Shown piece by piece: positions 45,446 to 54,581 of a DNA stretch of 64,000 nucleotides. Source of the stretch: Sulfurimonas sp. (GTDB lineage Bacteria > Campylobacterota > Campylobacteria > Campylobacterales > Sulfurimonadaceae). How positions within the stretch are numbered: position 1 is the stretch's first letter; each line of letters opens with the position of its first letter. A model generated the notes under the pieces. It was not told the origin of the DNA. It was given only the letters and a program-made list of their open reading frames with translations, and did no database searches. The position numbers and the translations under genes are program-made. The DNA is taken from NCBI RefSeq assembly GCF_026196735.1, contig NZ_JAPHUF010000012.1, positions 310,001 to 374,000 of the forward strand, given 5' to 3'.

Positions 45446-46686
45446 GTAAGCATTATCTGGTTTGTTCCCTTTAGTTTCGCATTGTAAAGCATCATGTCTG
45501 CTTGTTCTAGTATCTCATCAAAGGTATCGTACTTACTTAGCGCTGCACCGATTGATATAGTATATTTTACAACTTGATCATCACTTATGTGGATGGAGGA
45601 ACTACTAGCTTTTCTTCTTAGCCTCTCAAGAATATTTATAGCACTATCATAATTTGTATTTTTGAGAACTACACAGAACTCATCAATATTTAATTTAGCT
45701 AATATATCATGGTGATTTATGTTTGCTCTTAAAACTTCAGAGGCATCGATTGCAACTTTATTGATTTTTTCAGAACCGCCAGCATTAGTAATAGCACTAA
45801 AACCATCTATGGTTATTATTGCTACTGTAAATTTTTCTCCACTTTCTTGAGTCTGAGCCATATAATCATTGGTAACTTCAAAAAAATAGCGGCGATTATA
45901 TAATCCAGTTAAATAATCTCTTTTGGAGTGATTTGTAACAATATGAATGTTTTCCAATGCTTCTATGGCATTGTTTATGCGACATGAAAACTCTTCTTTG
46001 GAGAATGGTTTTTTTATATAATCATTTGCACCTTCTTTTAAAAATTGTGCATTGATGTAATCATCCTCACTTGATGAAATAGCGATAATACTAATATCAT
46101 TTTTATTATGTGTTTTTCTGATGGCAGATGTCAATTCAAGACCATTCATAACAGGCATTTTGTAATCAGTAAGAATTAATGATATATCAGGATTACTCTT
46201 TAGAATGTTAATTGCTTCTTCACCATGTGCAACCGTTATAACTTTGAACAACAGATTTTCTAAGAGCTCTTTCATGTACTTTCTAACTATCATTGAGCTA
46301 TCAACAACTAAAATTTTATGGTTTTGATTTTTTTGCAGTCTTTTAATAATATTAACAGCATAGTTAATATCATTTACGCCATTTTTGTTTATGTAGCCAA
46401 TAATATTTTTTTGAAGGAGTTGTTTTCTTAGCTCTTTGTCTACACTTGCACTTAAAATGATGGCACGATTATCTGTTTTTAAAACATAATCAACTATCTC
46501 CCCGTTTGGAGCATCAGGTAGGTTCAAATCTACAAGAGTTAAAAAGTATTTGTAGCGTTTTAAAAAGAGTTTTGCCTCAGATAGTGAGAACGCTATATCA
46601 ACTTCAAACTCAAGTTCGGATTTGATTTTTTTTGCTATTAGTTTTGCTAAAGTCTTGTTGTCTTCTACTATTAAAATTCTATTCAT
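45442..46686 (-). CDS. Double-receiver protein with degenerate GGDEF domain
   Basis: 414 residues. Receiver 1 (1-115: ILIVEDNKTLAK, TLVDLNLPDAP), receiver 2 (about 122-240: ILVVDSSMIVRK, ILTDYKMPVMNG, IKKPFSKEEF), then a diguanylate-cyclase fold (about 250-414: HSKRDYLTGLYNRRYFFEV, final YNAKLKGTNQI). The active-site loop reads LNIDEF instead of GGDEF, so both glycines are lost and cyclase activity is doubtful. It may bind c-di-GMP or GTP as a sensor (inference). Confidence 0.88.
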   Translation of the reverse strand: MNRILIVEDNKTLAKLIAKKIKSELEFEVDIAFSLSEAKLFLKRYKYFLTLVDLNLPDAPNGEIVDYVLKTDNRAIILSASVDKELRKQLLQKNIIGYINKNGVNDINYAVNIIKRLQKNQNHKILVVDSSMIVRKYMKELLENLLFKVITVAHGEEAINILKSNPDISLILTDYKMPVMNGLELTSAIRKTHNKNDISIIAISSSEDDYINAQFLKEGANDYIKKPFSKEEFSCRINNAIEALENIHIVTNHSKRDYLTGLYNRRYFFEVTNDYMAQTQESGEKFTVAIITIDGFSAITNAGGSEKINKVAIDASEVLRANINHHDILAKLNIDEFCVVLKNTNYDSAINILERLRRKASSSSIHISDDQVVKYTISIGAALSKYDTFDEILEQADMMLYNAKLKGTNQIMLT

Positions 46687-46726
46687 TTTTATAAAAAATC
46701 CTCTAAAAGCTTTAGTTGAATTATAG

Positions 46727-46732
46727 TATAAT
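46727..46732 (+). promoter_or_regulatory. -10 box placing the transcript start at ATG 46738
   Basis: TATAAT followed by TTTCT and ATGAATTAT. Only five bases separate the box from the start codon, so the mRNA should be leaderless. Confidence 0.5.
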
Positions 46733-46737
46733 TTTCT

Positions 46738-48006
46738 ATGAATTATTTGAATGTTATTTTAGAAAAATTAAGAGATAAACAAAACATTTTTTTGACCGGC
46801 GGAGCAGGTGTAGGAAAGACTACAATCACCAAAGACATTATACGCTCTTATGAAGAAGAGGCGAAAAAAGTTGCCAAACTTGCCTCAACGGGTATGGCGG
46901 CTACGCTGATAAACGGGCAGACGCTGCATAGTTTTTTAGACCTTGGGATTGCCGGAAATTTAAAAGAGTTGGAGCTTAACTCCAAGCTTGAGATTAGCAA
47001 AAAGACAAAGAAACTTCTGTCTGCCATTGACCTTATTGTCATTGATGAGATATCAATGGTGAGCGATACCCTTCTTGATATGATAAGACTTAGACTGATT
47101 CAAGCAGAATTTGCTGGTTCACTGCTTGTAGTCGGTGATTTTTTGCAACTCCCTCCTGTTGTGCGAGGTTACGGTGAAGTGAGATTCGCATTTGAGTCGG
47201 CATCGTGGAAAAAGTTTGAGTTTGAAACGGTAGAGTTGACACATATCTATAGAACTGATGACAAAGATTTTATAAAACTTCTTTCACATGTCAGAGACGG
47301 TTTCGTAGATGAAAGTGTGCATAACAATTTAAATGAGTTTATAAAACCCTTACCTGAGGACTTGAGTGAGTTTACATTTTTGTTTGGGAAAAACAACTCA
47401 GCCTCAATGCACAATAAAAACCAACTAGAGTTTATAGATAGTGAACTGTTCGTAAAAGAGGCTCAGATAATAAAACATGTAAAAAGTACGAAAGACCTAG
47501 AGATAGAGCGATTTATGGGTGATGCAAGGATAGAAAAGAATTTAGAGTTAAAGATAGGCGTTCCTGTGCTTTTCACAAGAAACTCTTGGAACTATTTCAA
47601 TGGCGAGAGAGGCGTAGTTGTCAATGTGGACAGTAGTTTTGTGTATGTTCAAAAGAGTGACGGTCTTGTTGTTAAACTTGAAGCAATTGCACAAAGTAAA
47701 AGTATGTGGAAAGAAAAAAGTGTCGGCGGAAAAAAGGAGATAGTTGAAGAGTCTGTTTTTAGTGTTTATCAGTACCCTATAAAACTAGCCTATGCCATTA
47801 CAATCCACAAATCACAAGGAATGTCCATAGAAGATTTAATCATTGAGACAAATGAGATTTTTGCACCATCACAGTTTTATGTGGCAATCTCAAGAAGCTC
47901 GAACCCTAAAAGATTAAATCTGATTGCACCAAGAAGGCAGTGGAGAGAGATAGTATTTGTGAACAATAAAGCTTTGGAGTTTGTAAAAGTAGATAAAAGT
48001 TGTTAA
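46738..48006 (+). CDS. Pif1/RecD-like helicase
   Basis: 422 residues, SF1B helicase. Walker A GGAGVGKTTIT (about residue 20), the Pif1-typical TLHSFLDLGI, Walker B LIVIDEISMVS, GDFLQLPPV, and the C-terminal AITIHKSQGMS and VAISRSSNP motifs. Pif1-type helicases unwind DNA 5'-3' and clear G-quadruplexes or forks. Translation starts without a ribosome site. The next gene overlaps its stop. Confidence 0.92.
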   Translation: MNYLNVILEKLRDKQNIFLTGGAGVGKTTITKDIIRSYEEEAKKVAKLASTGMAATLINGQTLHSFLDLGIAGNLKELELNSKLEISKKTKKLLSAIDLIVIDEISMVSDTLLDMIRLRLIQAEFAGSLLVVGDFLQLPPVVRGYGEVRFAFESASWKKFEFETVELTHIYRTDDKDFIKLLSHVRDGFVDESVHNNLNEFIKPLPEDLSEFTFLFGKNNSASMHNKNQLEFIDSELFVKEAQIIKHVKSTKDLEIERFMGDARIEKNLELKIGVPVLFTRNSWNYFNGERGVVVNVDSSFVYVQKSDGLVVKLEAIAQSKSMWKEKSVGGKKEIVEESVFSVYQYPIKLAYAITIHKSQGMSIEDLIIETNEIFAPSQFYVAISRSSNPKRLNLIAPRRQWREIVFVNNKALEFVKVDKSC

Positions 48007-48884
48007 GTAAAATTGACAGAGGCGTGCTATATATGCTCGCAGGAGCGTTAATATCCGCTATGAATGGAGCTTTGACAAAGATTTTAGCGAACGAGATGAG
48101 CGCGCTTGAGATAGTCTTTTTTCGAAATCTTTTAGGTGTGGCACTTATACTTTATGCTCTTAAACATACAGCACCTAAACTTAGCGGCGGTAAGTTCTAC
48201 ATGTTAATCAGCCGTGGAGTATATGGCTTCTTGGCAATGATACTGTTTTTTTATACTATCACAGTTATACCATTGGGTGAGGCTATAACTCTAAACAAAA
48301 CATCACCGCTGTTTGTATCCATCTTAGCGTACTATCTGCTCAAAGAGCATCTGAGTTTTAACACTATCTTTGCACTTATAATTGGCTTTTTAGGGATAAT
48401 TTTGATAGTGAAACCTTTAGGGTTTAGCATCTCATATGCTCACTTTTTAGGGATACTTGGCGGTTTTTTTGCAGCAGCTGCATACACGACAATAAAAAAG
48501 ATAAAAGATATATACGACTCAAGGATTATTGTCCTCTCTTTTGTCGGCATAGGTACAATCTTGCCTGCACTTGGGTTTTTACTAGCACCCTATGTAGATG
48601 CTCCTGAGGCGATAAGTTTTATGTTTCCGATTTTTTCCATGCCTGACACGATGTATGTCTGGTCACTGATAATTTTTATGGGGCTTATCTCAACACTCTC
48701 CCAGTGGCTGCTCACAAAAGCATATAGTGCTTCAAAAGTAAGTATAATTGGTGTGATAAGCTACGCAAATATACCATTTGCTGTAGGTTTTGGATGGATG
48801 CTTGGCGACGCTCTTCCCGACATGTATACTTATATGGGAATAGGATTGATTATAATTGGTGGAATTTTGGTAAGTAAAAAGTAA
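48000..48884 (+). CDS. DMT-superfamily (EamA) transporter
   Basis: 294 residues, ten membrane helices in two EamA repeats (first: LAGALISAMNGALTKILA; second: LGILGGFFAAAAYTTIKKI). Start is TTG 48000 overlapping the helicase stop; a later ATG at 48033 is possible. Substrate cannot be told from sequence; relatives export amino acids or metabolites. Confidence 0.88.
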   Translation: MLSKIDRGVLYMLAGALISAMNGALTKILANEMSALEIVFFRNLLGVALILYALKHTAPKLSGGKFYMLISRGVYGFLAMILFFYTITVIPLGEAITLNKTSPLFVSILAYYLLKEHLSFNTIFALIIGFLGIILIVKPLGFSISYAHFLGILGGFFAAAAYTTIKKIKDIYDSRIIVLSFVGIGTILPALGFLLAPYVDAPEAISFMFPIFSMPDTMYVWSLIIFMGLISTLSQWLLTKAYSASKVSIIGVISYANIPFAVGFGWMLGDALPDMYTYMGIGLIIIGGILVSKK

Positions 48885-48959
48885 AATATTAATTATAATT
48901 TCATTTAATATATAGTAAGATGTGTGTATAAAAAACAAGTTGACTCGGAAAAAATTTAT

Positions 48960-51900
48960 ATGCAAAAAAAGAGTAAAAGCAAAACCTCAAAAAAATCACA
49001 AAACGATACTATAGCGATAAATAGCTCAGAGGAGAGCAGTTTTGAACAAAACTCTTTTTCAATTGTAGGCATTGGGGCTTCTGCAGGCGGTCTTGGAGCT
49101 TTTGAAAGTTTTTTTTCTTCAATGTCATCTTATACTAAACCAAATATGGCTTTTGTTTTGGTTCAACATCTCGCACCTGACCACAAGAGTATTCTTACAG
49201 AAATAATTCAGCGATATACAAATATGCATGTATTTGAAGTTGAGGACGGAATGAAAGTAGAGGTGAATTGTACTTATATAATTCCGCCAAATAAGGACAT
49301 GGCTCTTATCAATGGTAAACTTCAACTCTTAGAGCCAATCACACCACGCGCGCAGCGTCTTCCGATTGATTATTTCTTTCGTTCTTTAGCTCAGGATCAA
49401 GCCGATAAATCTATAGGTATAGTACTCTCAGGCACGGGAAGTGACGGCACTCAAGGTATACGAGCCATTAAAGCTGCGGCTGGGATGGTTATTGCCCAAA
49501 AGCTTAGCTCTTGTGAGTATGAGGGTATGCCCGAGAGTGCCATTAACACAGGCTTGGTAGATTACGAGTTATCTCCCTCAGATATGCCGCAAAAACTGAT
49601 GGAGTATACTAAATATGTCAACAATATAACTTCCAAAGATATATATATTCAGCAGTTAAATGGTGAAAATGAACTGAGAAAAGTATTTATTTTACTGCGA
49701 GACCAGACAAGTCACGATTTTTCTCAGTATAAGCCAAGTACGATAAACCGTCGAATAGAGAGACGAATGGCTTTAAATCAGATTGAAAACCTTAGCTTGT
49801 ATGTTAAATACCTACAACAAACTCCTCGTGAAGTAGATGATTTGTTTCATGAACTGCTAATAGGGGTAACAAGTTTCTTCCGTGACAAAGATGCTTTTGT
49901 GGAACTAAAGAGAGCCCTTCCAAAGATATTTAAAAATAAAAAACCCGGTGACACGATTCGGGTTTGGTCGGTTGGGTGTTCAAGCGGTGAAGAAGCTTAC
50001 TCTTTGGCGATACTTTTATATGAGTATATGCATGAAGAAAACCTGAACTTTGCAGTACAGCTGTTTGCTACTGATATTGACCCAAATGCGATAGATACAG
50101 CCAGAGCAGGAATCTATCCAAAAGACATTGCTTTGGATATTTCTAAAGAGCGATTGTCGCATTTTTTTAAGTATGATTCAGATATTGAAAAATATCGTAT
50201 TCATAAGACAATAAGAGACATGTTGATATTTTCTGAACAAAATATTATCAAAGACCCTCCTTTTTCAAAACTTGATCTTATCGTATGCCGTAACTTATTG
50301 ATTTACATGAATTCGGATATACAAAGGAAAATTATTCCAACATTTCACTATGCTCTCAATGACGAAGGAGTTTTATTTTTAGGCAGTTCCGAAACCATAG
50401 GTGAATTTGGAAATTTATTTGTGGCAATAGACCACAAGTCCAAGCTTTTTCAGCGCAAAAACAATACTCAAGGAACTTATCCAATGGCAACACATTCAAC
50501 AGGTGTAACACAACCATTGCCTCGGCAAGTTACACAAAAAATCAGCATTCCCATAAAAGTTCCATTACGCGAACTTACCGAACAGACACTCCTACAAGAG
50601 ATTGCTCCCTCAGCAATCCTTGTAGATGAGAGGGGTGATATTTTATATCTTTATGGAAATGCAGGAACTTATCTTGAACTGCCATCTGGAGAAACAGGCA
50701 TAAACAATATTTTAAAAATGACTCATAACTCACTACAGCGAAGTTTGATTATAGCTTTGCATAAAGCGACTGAGACAAAAGAGACTGTGCGTAGTATTGA
50801 TGTGAAAGTAAAAACAAATGATCACTTTAGAATGCTTAACATAAGTGTTGTTCCAGTTTCAAAAGACAATATTTCTGTTTCTAAGGCTACTTTGTATCTT
50901 GTTATTTTTCAAGAGAGTGATATTGCTGATGATGATAAAAATGCAAGTATGAGTGAGTTGCAAGAAACCTCAAGTACAAATTCGTATATTAAAAGGTTGA
51001 CGCAAGAACTTCATGACCAAGAGGAGTTTCTCAAGACTTCCAATGAAAAACTTAATATTTCTAACGAAGAACTTCGCTCCTCAAACGAAGAGATACAGTC
51101 TATGAATGAAGAGCTGCAGTCAAGTAACGAGGAACTTGAGACTTCTAAAGAAGAGTTGCAGTCTGTAAATGAAGAGCTCTCAACGGTTAATGCGGAACTT
51201 CAGATGAAGGTAGTGGCTCTGTCACGCTCAAACAATGATATGAACAACCTTTTAGCGGGTACCGGAATCGGTACAATATTTGTAGATCATGACCTGAATC
51301 TTTTGCGGTTTACTCCTGCAGCTACAAAAATCATTAATCTTATCTCAAGTGATATAGGTCGTCCGATAAATCATATTGTCTCAAATATACTTGGGTATAA
51401 CAATCTGCAAGAAGATTTGCAAGAAGTCCTTGAGAATTTAATCCCAAAAGAGATTGAAGTCAAAACTGTAGACGGAAAGTATTACATCATGTGTATTCAG
51501 CCATATCGCACACTTGAAAATGTGATAGAGGGTGCAGTTGTAACATTTACAGAAATCAGCGAAACAGTGCAGATGCGCGAAGATTTGAGTGAACTAAATA
51601 CAAGACTGTTAGCGATGACAAGTATAATACGAGACTCAAATGATGCAATCATCATGCAAGACCTTGATGGAAATATTTTGTCTTGGAATCCTCAAGCACA
51701 AAAAATGTATGGCTGGAGTGAGACTGAAGCATTAAAGATGAATGTTGAGCAGATGGTTTTAAGTGAAGATAAAAAAGATGAAATTCAGAAGATATATAGC
51801 CTGAGCAAATCAGAAACTATAAAGCCATACCGTACTAAACGCGTAGCTAAAGATGGGGCTATCGTAGATGTACTTATTACTTCGACAGCTTTAATCAATG

Positions 51901-51986
51901 AAGATAAAGATATATATGCCATAGTCACGACACAAAGAAAAACTGACTCCAGAGTAACAGAACTTAAGGAACTTAAAAAATGTTAG
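48960..51986 (+). CDS. CheB-CheR-PAS hybrid chemotaxis-type protein
   Basis: 1008 residues from ATG 48960; an upstream GTG at 48924 adds twelve poorly supported residues. CheB methylesterase domain (about 35-220): Ser in IGASAGGLGAFES, His in QHLAPDHKS, Asp in SGTGSDGTQG. CheR methyltransferase (about 240-500): RVWSVGCSSGEEAYSLAIL, ATDIDPNAID, LIVCRNLLIYM. Then a long Glu/Ser-rich coiled coil (about 670-760) and two PAS domains. No receiver domain precedes CheB. It overlaps the kinase gene by seven bases, so the two probably signal together. Confidence 0.93.
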   Translation: MQKKSKSKTSKKSQNDTIAINSSEESSFEQNSFSIVGIGASAGGLGAFESFFSSMSSYTKPNMAFVLVQHLAPDHKSILTEIIQRYTNMHVFEVEDGMKVEVNCTYIIPPNKDMALINGKLQLLEPITPRAQRLPIDYFFRSLAQDQADKSIGIVLSGTGSDGTQGIRAIKAAAGMVIAQKLSSCEYEGMPESAINTGLVDYELSPSDMPQKLMEYTKYVNNITSKDIYIQQLNGENELRKVFILLRDQTSHDFSQYKPSTINRRIERRMALNQIENLSLYVKYLQQTPREVDDLFHELLIGVTSFFRDKDAFVELKRALPKIFKNKKPGDTIRVWSVGCSSGEEAYSLAILLYEYMHEENLNFAVQLFATDIDPNAIDTARAGIYPKDIALDISKERLSHFFKYDSDIEKYRIHKTIRDMLIFSEQNIIKDPPFSKLDLIVCRNLLIYMNSDIQRKIIPTFHYALNDEGVLFLGSSETIGEFGNLFVAIDHKSKLFQRKNNTQGTYPMATHSTGVTQPLPRQVTQKISIPIKVPLRELTEQTLLQEIAPSAILVDERGDILYLYGNAGTYLELPSGETGINNILKMTHNSLQRSLIIALHKATETKETVRSIDVKVKTNDHFRMLNISVVPVSKDNISVSKATLYLVIFQESDIADDDKNASMSELQETSSTNSYIKRLTQELHDQEEFLKTSNEKLNISNEELRSSNEEIQSMNEELQSSNEELETSKEELQSVNEELSTVNAELQMKVVALSRSNNDMNNLLAGTGIGTIFVDHDLNLLRFTPAATKIINLISSDIGRPINHIVSNILGYNNLQEDLQEVLENLIPKEIEVKTVDGKYYIMCIQPYRTLENVIEGAVVTFTEISETVQMREDLSELNTRLLAMTSIIRDSNDAIIMQDLDGNILSWNPQAQKMYGWSETEALKMNVEQMVLSEDKKDEIQKIYSLSKSETIKPYRTKRVAKDGAIVDVLITSTALINEDKDIYAIVTTQRKTDSRVTELKELKKC

Positions 51987-53242
51987 ATAAAGATTTATTA
52001 CGATCAAAAGCTGAAGCCATTGTTAATGAGAAAATGATTCAAGTGCCGTCTGTCTCACAGGCAAAAATGAAAGAGATATTTTTAGAGTTGGAAGTTCACA
52101 GGATAGAACTTGAGATGCAAAATGAAGAACTCCGTCGTTCGCATAAAGAACTACAAGAGAGCAAAGATCTCTATTTTGATCTTTATAATATGGCTCCTGT
52201 ATGTTACTGCACAATCAACAATAAAAATTTGATAACAAAAATTAATTTCAGAGCATCCGAAGTGTTTGGCTTGGAGAGTAGTAAATTGATATACAAATCA
52301 ATATCTGACTTTATATTTCCTGATGATCAAGATATTTTCTATTTACATAAAAAAAAAGTTGCAGCATCATCCAAGCCGCATTCATGTGAACTGCGTGTAG
52401 TAAATCAAGACGGCACCATTACTTGGGTGCATTTGTCTGCTACTGCGGTAAAAGAGGATGAAAAAAATACTTACAGATTAGTCTTTAGCAATATTAGCAA
52501 GCAAAAAAAAGTAGAAGAGGAAATGAAGAAAAAAGATGAGATGATTCTTGTTCAGGCTCGATATGTTGCTATGGGAGAGATGATAAGTATGATAGCACAT
52601 CAGTGGAGACAGCCTTTAAATATCATTGGTTTGGCAATTGCAAATATTCAAACAAAACAAACATTTAAGCAGCTTGATACAGCGGCCATTGAAGAAAATT
52701 CAAATATAATTTCTGAAAATATTTCTTATATGTCTAATACTATCAATGATTTTAAAAATTATTTTAAGTCAGATATGCCAAAAGAATATACAAAAATACA
52801 AGATGTAATAAACTCTACGATAAAAGTCATTAGTAAAACTCTAGAACATAATAAAGTCTCATTAAAGATACAAAACGACAGTAATACACCTATGTTGATT
52901 CAAAAAAGTTTATTGATGCAGGTTCTGATTAATATTTTGATAAATGCAAAAGATGCGCTGGTGTCAAACAATGTTGCAGGTGCCAATATTGACATATCAG
53001 TAAATGAAACAGATGCTGCCACTGTTTTGACTATCTGTGACAATGCCGGTGGAATACCAGAAGATGTCATAGATAAAATCAATCAGCCTTATTTCACAAC
53101 TAAAAAAAGTAATGGTACAGGCTTAGGAGTATATATAGCTCAAATGATTACAGAAAAACAACTTTCAGGGAGTTTAACTTGGTACAACGCATCCCAAGGT
53201 GCTTGTTTTGTGGTCACCTTAAATAAGCATGGTGTTAAGTAA
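51980..53242 (+). CDS. PAS-domain histidine kinase
   Basis: 420 residues, no membrane segment. N-terminal coiled coil (EVHRIELEMQNEELRRSHKEL), one PAS domain (about 62-178), dimerisation domain with phospho-His in MIAHQWRQPLN, and ATPase boxes: N-box ILINAKDAL, G1 CDNAGGIPED, G2 NGTGLGVYIA. No response regulator is adjacent on this strand. Probably acts with the CheB-CheR-PAS protein upstream, which has a similar coiled coil. Confidence 0.92.
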   Translation: MLDKDLLRSKAEAIVNEKMIQVPSVSQAKMKEIFLELEVHRIELEMQNEELRRSHKELQESKDLYFDLYNMAPVCYCTINNKNLITKINFRASEVFGLESSKLIYKSISDFIFPDDQDIFYLHKKKVAASSKPHSCELRVVNQDGTITWVHLSATAVKEDEKNTYRLVFSNISKQKKVEEEMKKKDEMILVQARYVAMGEMISMIAHQWRQPLNIIGLAIANIQTKQTFKQLDTAAIEENSNIISENISYMSNTINDFKNYFKSDMPKEYTKIQDVINSTIKVISKTLEHNKVSLKIQNDSNTPMLIQKSLLMQVLINILINAKDALVSNNVAGANIDISVNETDAATVLTICDNAGGIPEDVIDKINQPYFTTKKSNGTGLGVYIAQMITEKQLSGSLTWYNASQGACFVVTLNKHGVK

Positions 53243-53257
53243 AACATACAGAAGTAT

Positions 53258-53674
53258 TTAGAACTTATACTTCTGCATATTCTCTTTGTTGTATATATCT
53301 GACTCCGTAGTGTTAGTATCTGCGGTATTGTTTGCATCTACAGCTTTAGCGCTTTTCTCTTTTTCTGCAACAATGCCGTGTTTTTTAACATACTCTTCAA
53401 CTTCTTTGTCATCCATCTTTGCATAGGTATCATAATCAACAACACAGCCGCCATATTTTTTGACATGTTCCTCGGCATCTTCTTTTTTGATAAAAGCAAA
53501 GTACTCTTTCATTGTCCCAACTTTATGACTTCCTAATATAAAAAATGCTTTTTTAGAATCTACCAAAATATACTCTTTGGCGTCAACTATATGGCTTGGT
53601 ATCTTTCTTTTATGCTCTTCTTGAGAAGCATTAAGAGATAGTATAAGTAAAAATATTAATAGAGTAGTTTTCAT
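53258..53674 (-). CDS. NosL-like exported protein
   Basis: 138 residues from ATG 53674: the upstream ATG at 53686 lies within the TATAAT box, and GGATT sits before 53674. Signal peptide (LLIFLLILSLNASQ), then a NosL-type fold: YILVDSKKAFFILGSHKVGT and the EDAEEHVKKYGG helix. A Lys/Glu/Thr-rich tail follows. NosL proteins are copper carriers for nitrous oxide reductase, but the N-terminal Cys/Met copper site is not visible here, so the function is open. Confidence 0.7.
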   Translation of the reverse strand: MKTTLLIFLLILSLNASQEEHKRKIPSHIVDAKEYILVDSKKAFFILGSHKVGTMKEYFAFIKKEDAEEHVKKYGGCVVDYDTYAKMDDKEVEEYVKKHGIVAEKEKSAKAVDANNTADTNTTESDIYNKENMQKYKF

Positions 53675-53782
53675 TTTGTAATCCATTATAATAAAATCGA
53701 ATACTAAATGATAGCGATTTAATTATTTAATTAATATAAATAGTTGCAATATAAAAGGGAAGTCTAAGGAGTAGAAGAAAAA

Positions 53783-53803
53783 ACTCCACCAAAAAGGTGG
53801 AGT
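53783..53803 (-). terminator. Rho-independent terminator of the small peptide gene
   Basis: ACTCCACC and GGTGGAGT form a perfect 8-bp stem with a five-base loop. On the minus strand it is followed by a run of T (TTTTTTCTT). It ends the 44-residue gene just upstream (on the minus strand). Confidence 0.85.
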
Positions 53804-53829
53804 AAGGAGTTAAAAAACTCTAGTATCTT

Positions 53830-53964
53830 TTAGTAAAGATCTTGAGTTGGGTGATTAGGCTTAATAGTCTCAGCATTATTGCCATTTTTAGTATCGTATA
53901 CTACGATATTGTCAGCTTGAAGAGCACCTAGTGTTAATCCGATTAATAAAATCAATGTTTTCAT
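53830..53964 (-). CDS. 44-residue exported peptide
   Basis: An unlisted small gene: ATG 53964, TAA at 53832-53830. The first 17 residues are a signal peptide (KTLILLIGLTLGALQA), leaving a mature peptide of about 27 residues (DNIVVYDTKNG... ending THPTQDLY-like; actual end HPTQDLY). AAGGAT ribosome site with good spacing, and a strong terminator 27 bases after the stop. No cysteines. Function not recognised; a pilot for a small secreted factor or membrane-complex peptide. Confidence 0.7.
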   Translation of the reverse strand: MKTLILLIGLTLGALQADNIVVYDTKNGNNAETIKPNHPTQDLY

Positions 53965-54072
53965 TGTGTATCCTTGTTAAGAGAGCGTTACCCTCTAGTA
54001 TTTTTAAATCAGACAAATTTTATCCGATTTAACTTTTAAGCTTCTTATGGTTTTTAAAGTACTATTTTTAAT

Positions 54073-54109
54073 TAAGACAATTTTTATCTTTTATTCAAGA
54101 CTTGTCTTA
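54073..54109 (-). terminator. Possible terminator after the antitoxin-like gene
   Basis: TAAGACAA (54073-54080) is complementary to TTGTCTTA (54102-54109), starting three bases beyond the gene's stop codon. The loop is long and the following sequence is A/T mixed, so termination is only possible. Confidence 0.35.
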
Positions 54110-54111
54110 TA

Positions 54112-54483
54112 TTATGCAACCTCTCCAAGACCGAACTCCACTTTGAAGTTTGTCGCTCTTACTTCGGCAATAAGTGTGTTTTTTTCTTTTGTCAAATCTA
54201 CTATTCCATACCTTTGAAGAGTTTTTAGTGTTCTTGAGAGGTTTGATTTTGCTCTTCCTGTTAGTTTTTCAAGCTCTGCTAATGATTTTGGGTTATTAAT
54301 CAAAATAACTTTAAGTAATTCTTGATTTTCGTTTGAGAGTATTTGAGCCATTGACTTTAGAGATTCAAGCCATATCTTAGGCTCATCTTTTTTAGGGGTA
54401 TATTCGCCTTTTGCAATAGCGATAGTTCTTTTTTTGTACTGTTGTAAAGGCATTATTCCTACTCTTAAAGTTTCTAGTTTCAT
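54112..54483 (-). CDS. HTH regulator of the HVO_A0114 (antitoxin-like) type
   Basis: 123 residues. A winged-helix domain with ILINNPKSLAELEKLTGRAK then SNLSRTLKTLQRYGIVDL as the recognition region, typical of MarR-like regulators that form toxin-antitoxin pairs with DUF6516-type proteins. Directly upstream on the same strand is a degraded frame resembling such a partner. Probably an orphan antitoxin or a domesticated repressor. Confidence 0.75.
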   Translation of the reverse strand: MKLETLRVGIMPLQQYKKRTIAIAKGEYTPKKDEPKIWLESLKSMAQILSNENQELLKVILINNPKSLAELEKLTGRAKSNLSRTLKTLQRYGIVDLTKEKNTLIAEVRATNFKVEFGLGEVA

Positions 54484-54581
54484 CTTTTCATCCTTTTATC
54501 ATGCAAAGTTAAAGAGTATTTAACTCCATGAGGCACAGCCTTGCTCTTTTGAACTTTTTTTGCCTCGAACTTTACCCAGTT
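54480..54581 (-). pseudogene. Relic of a toxin gene partner (DUF6516-like)
   Basis: On the minus strand a frame reads NWVKFEAKKVQKSK then AVPHGVKYSLTLHDKRMKR and stops at the ATG of the HTH gene (ATGA overlap, as in toxin-antitoxin operons). The W..., then HGVKYSL pattern matches the core of DUF6516 proteins, but there is no start codon and the following GYDNE/GKGDH part is missing. Judged from memory of the family, so tentative. Confidence 0.4.

Noticed and set aside
51040-51200. Repeated GAAGAACTTC-like units in the CheB-CheR gene as a possible CRISPR or DNA repeat
   Set aside because: They are codons of a Glu/Ser coiled coil with irregular spacing, not a repeat array.
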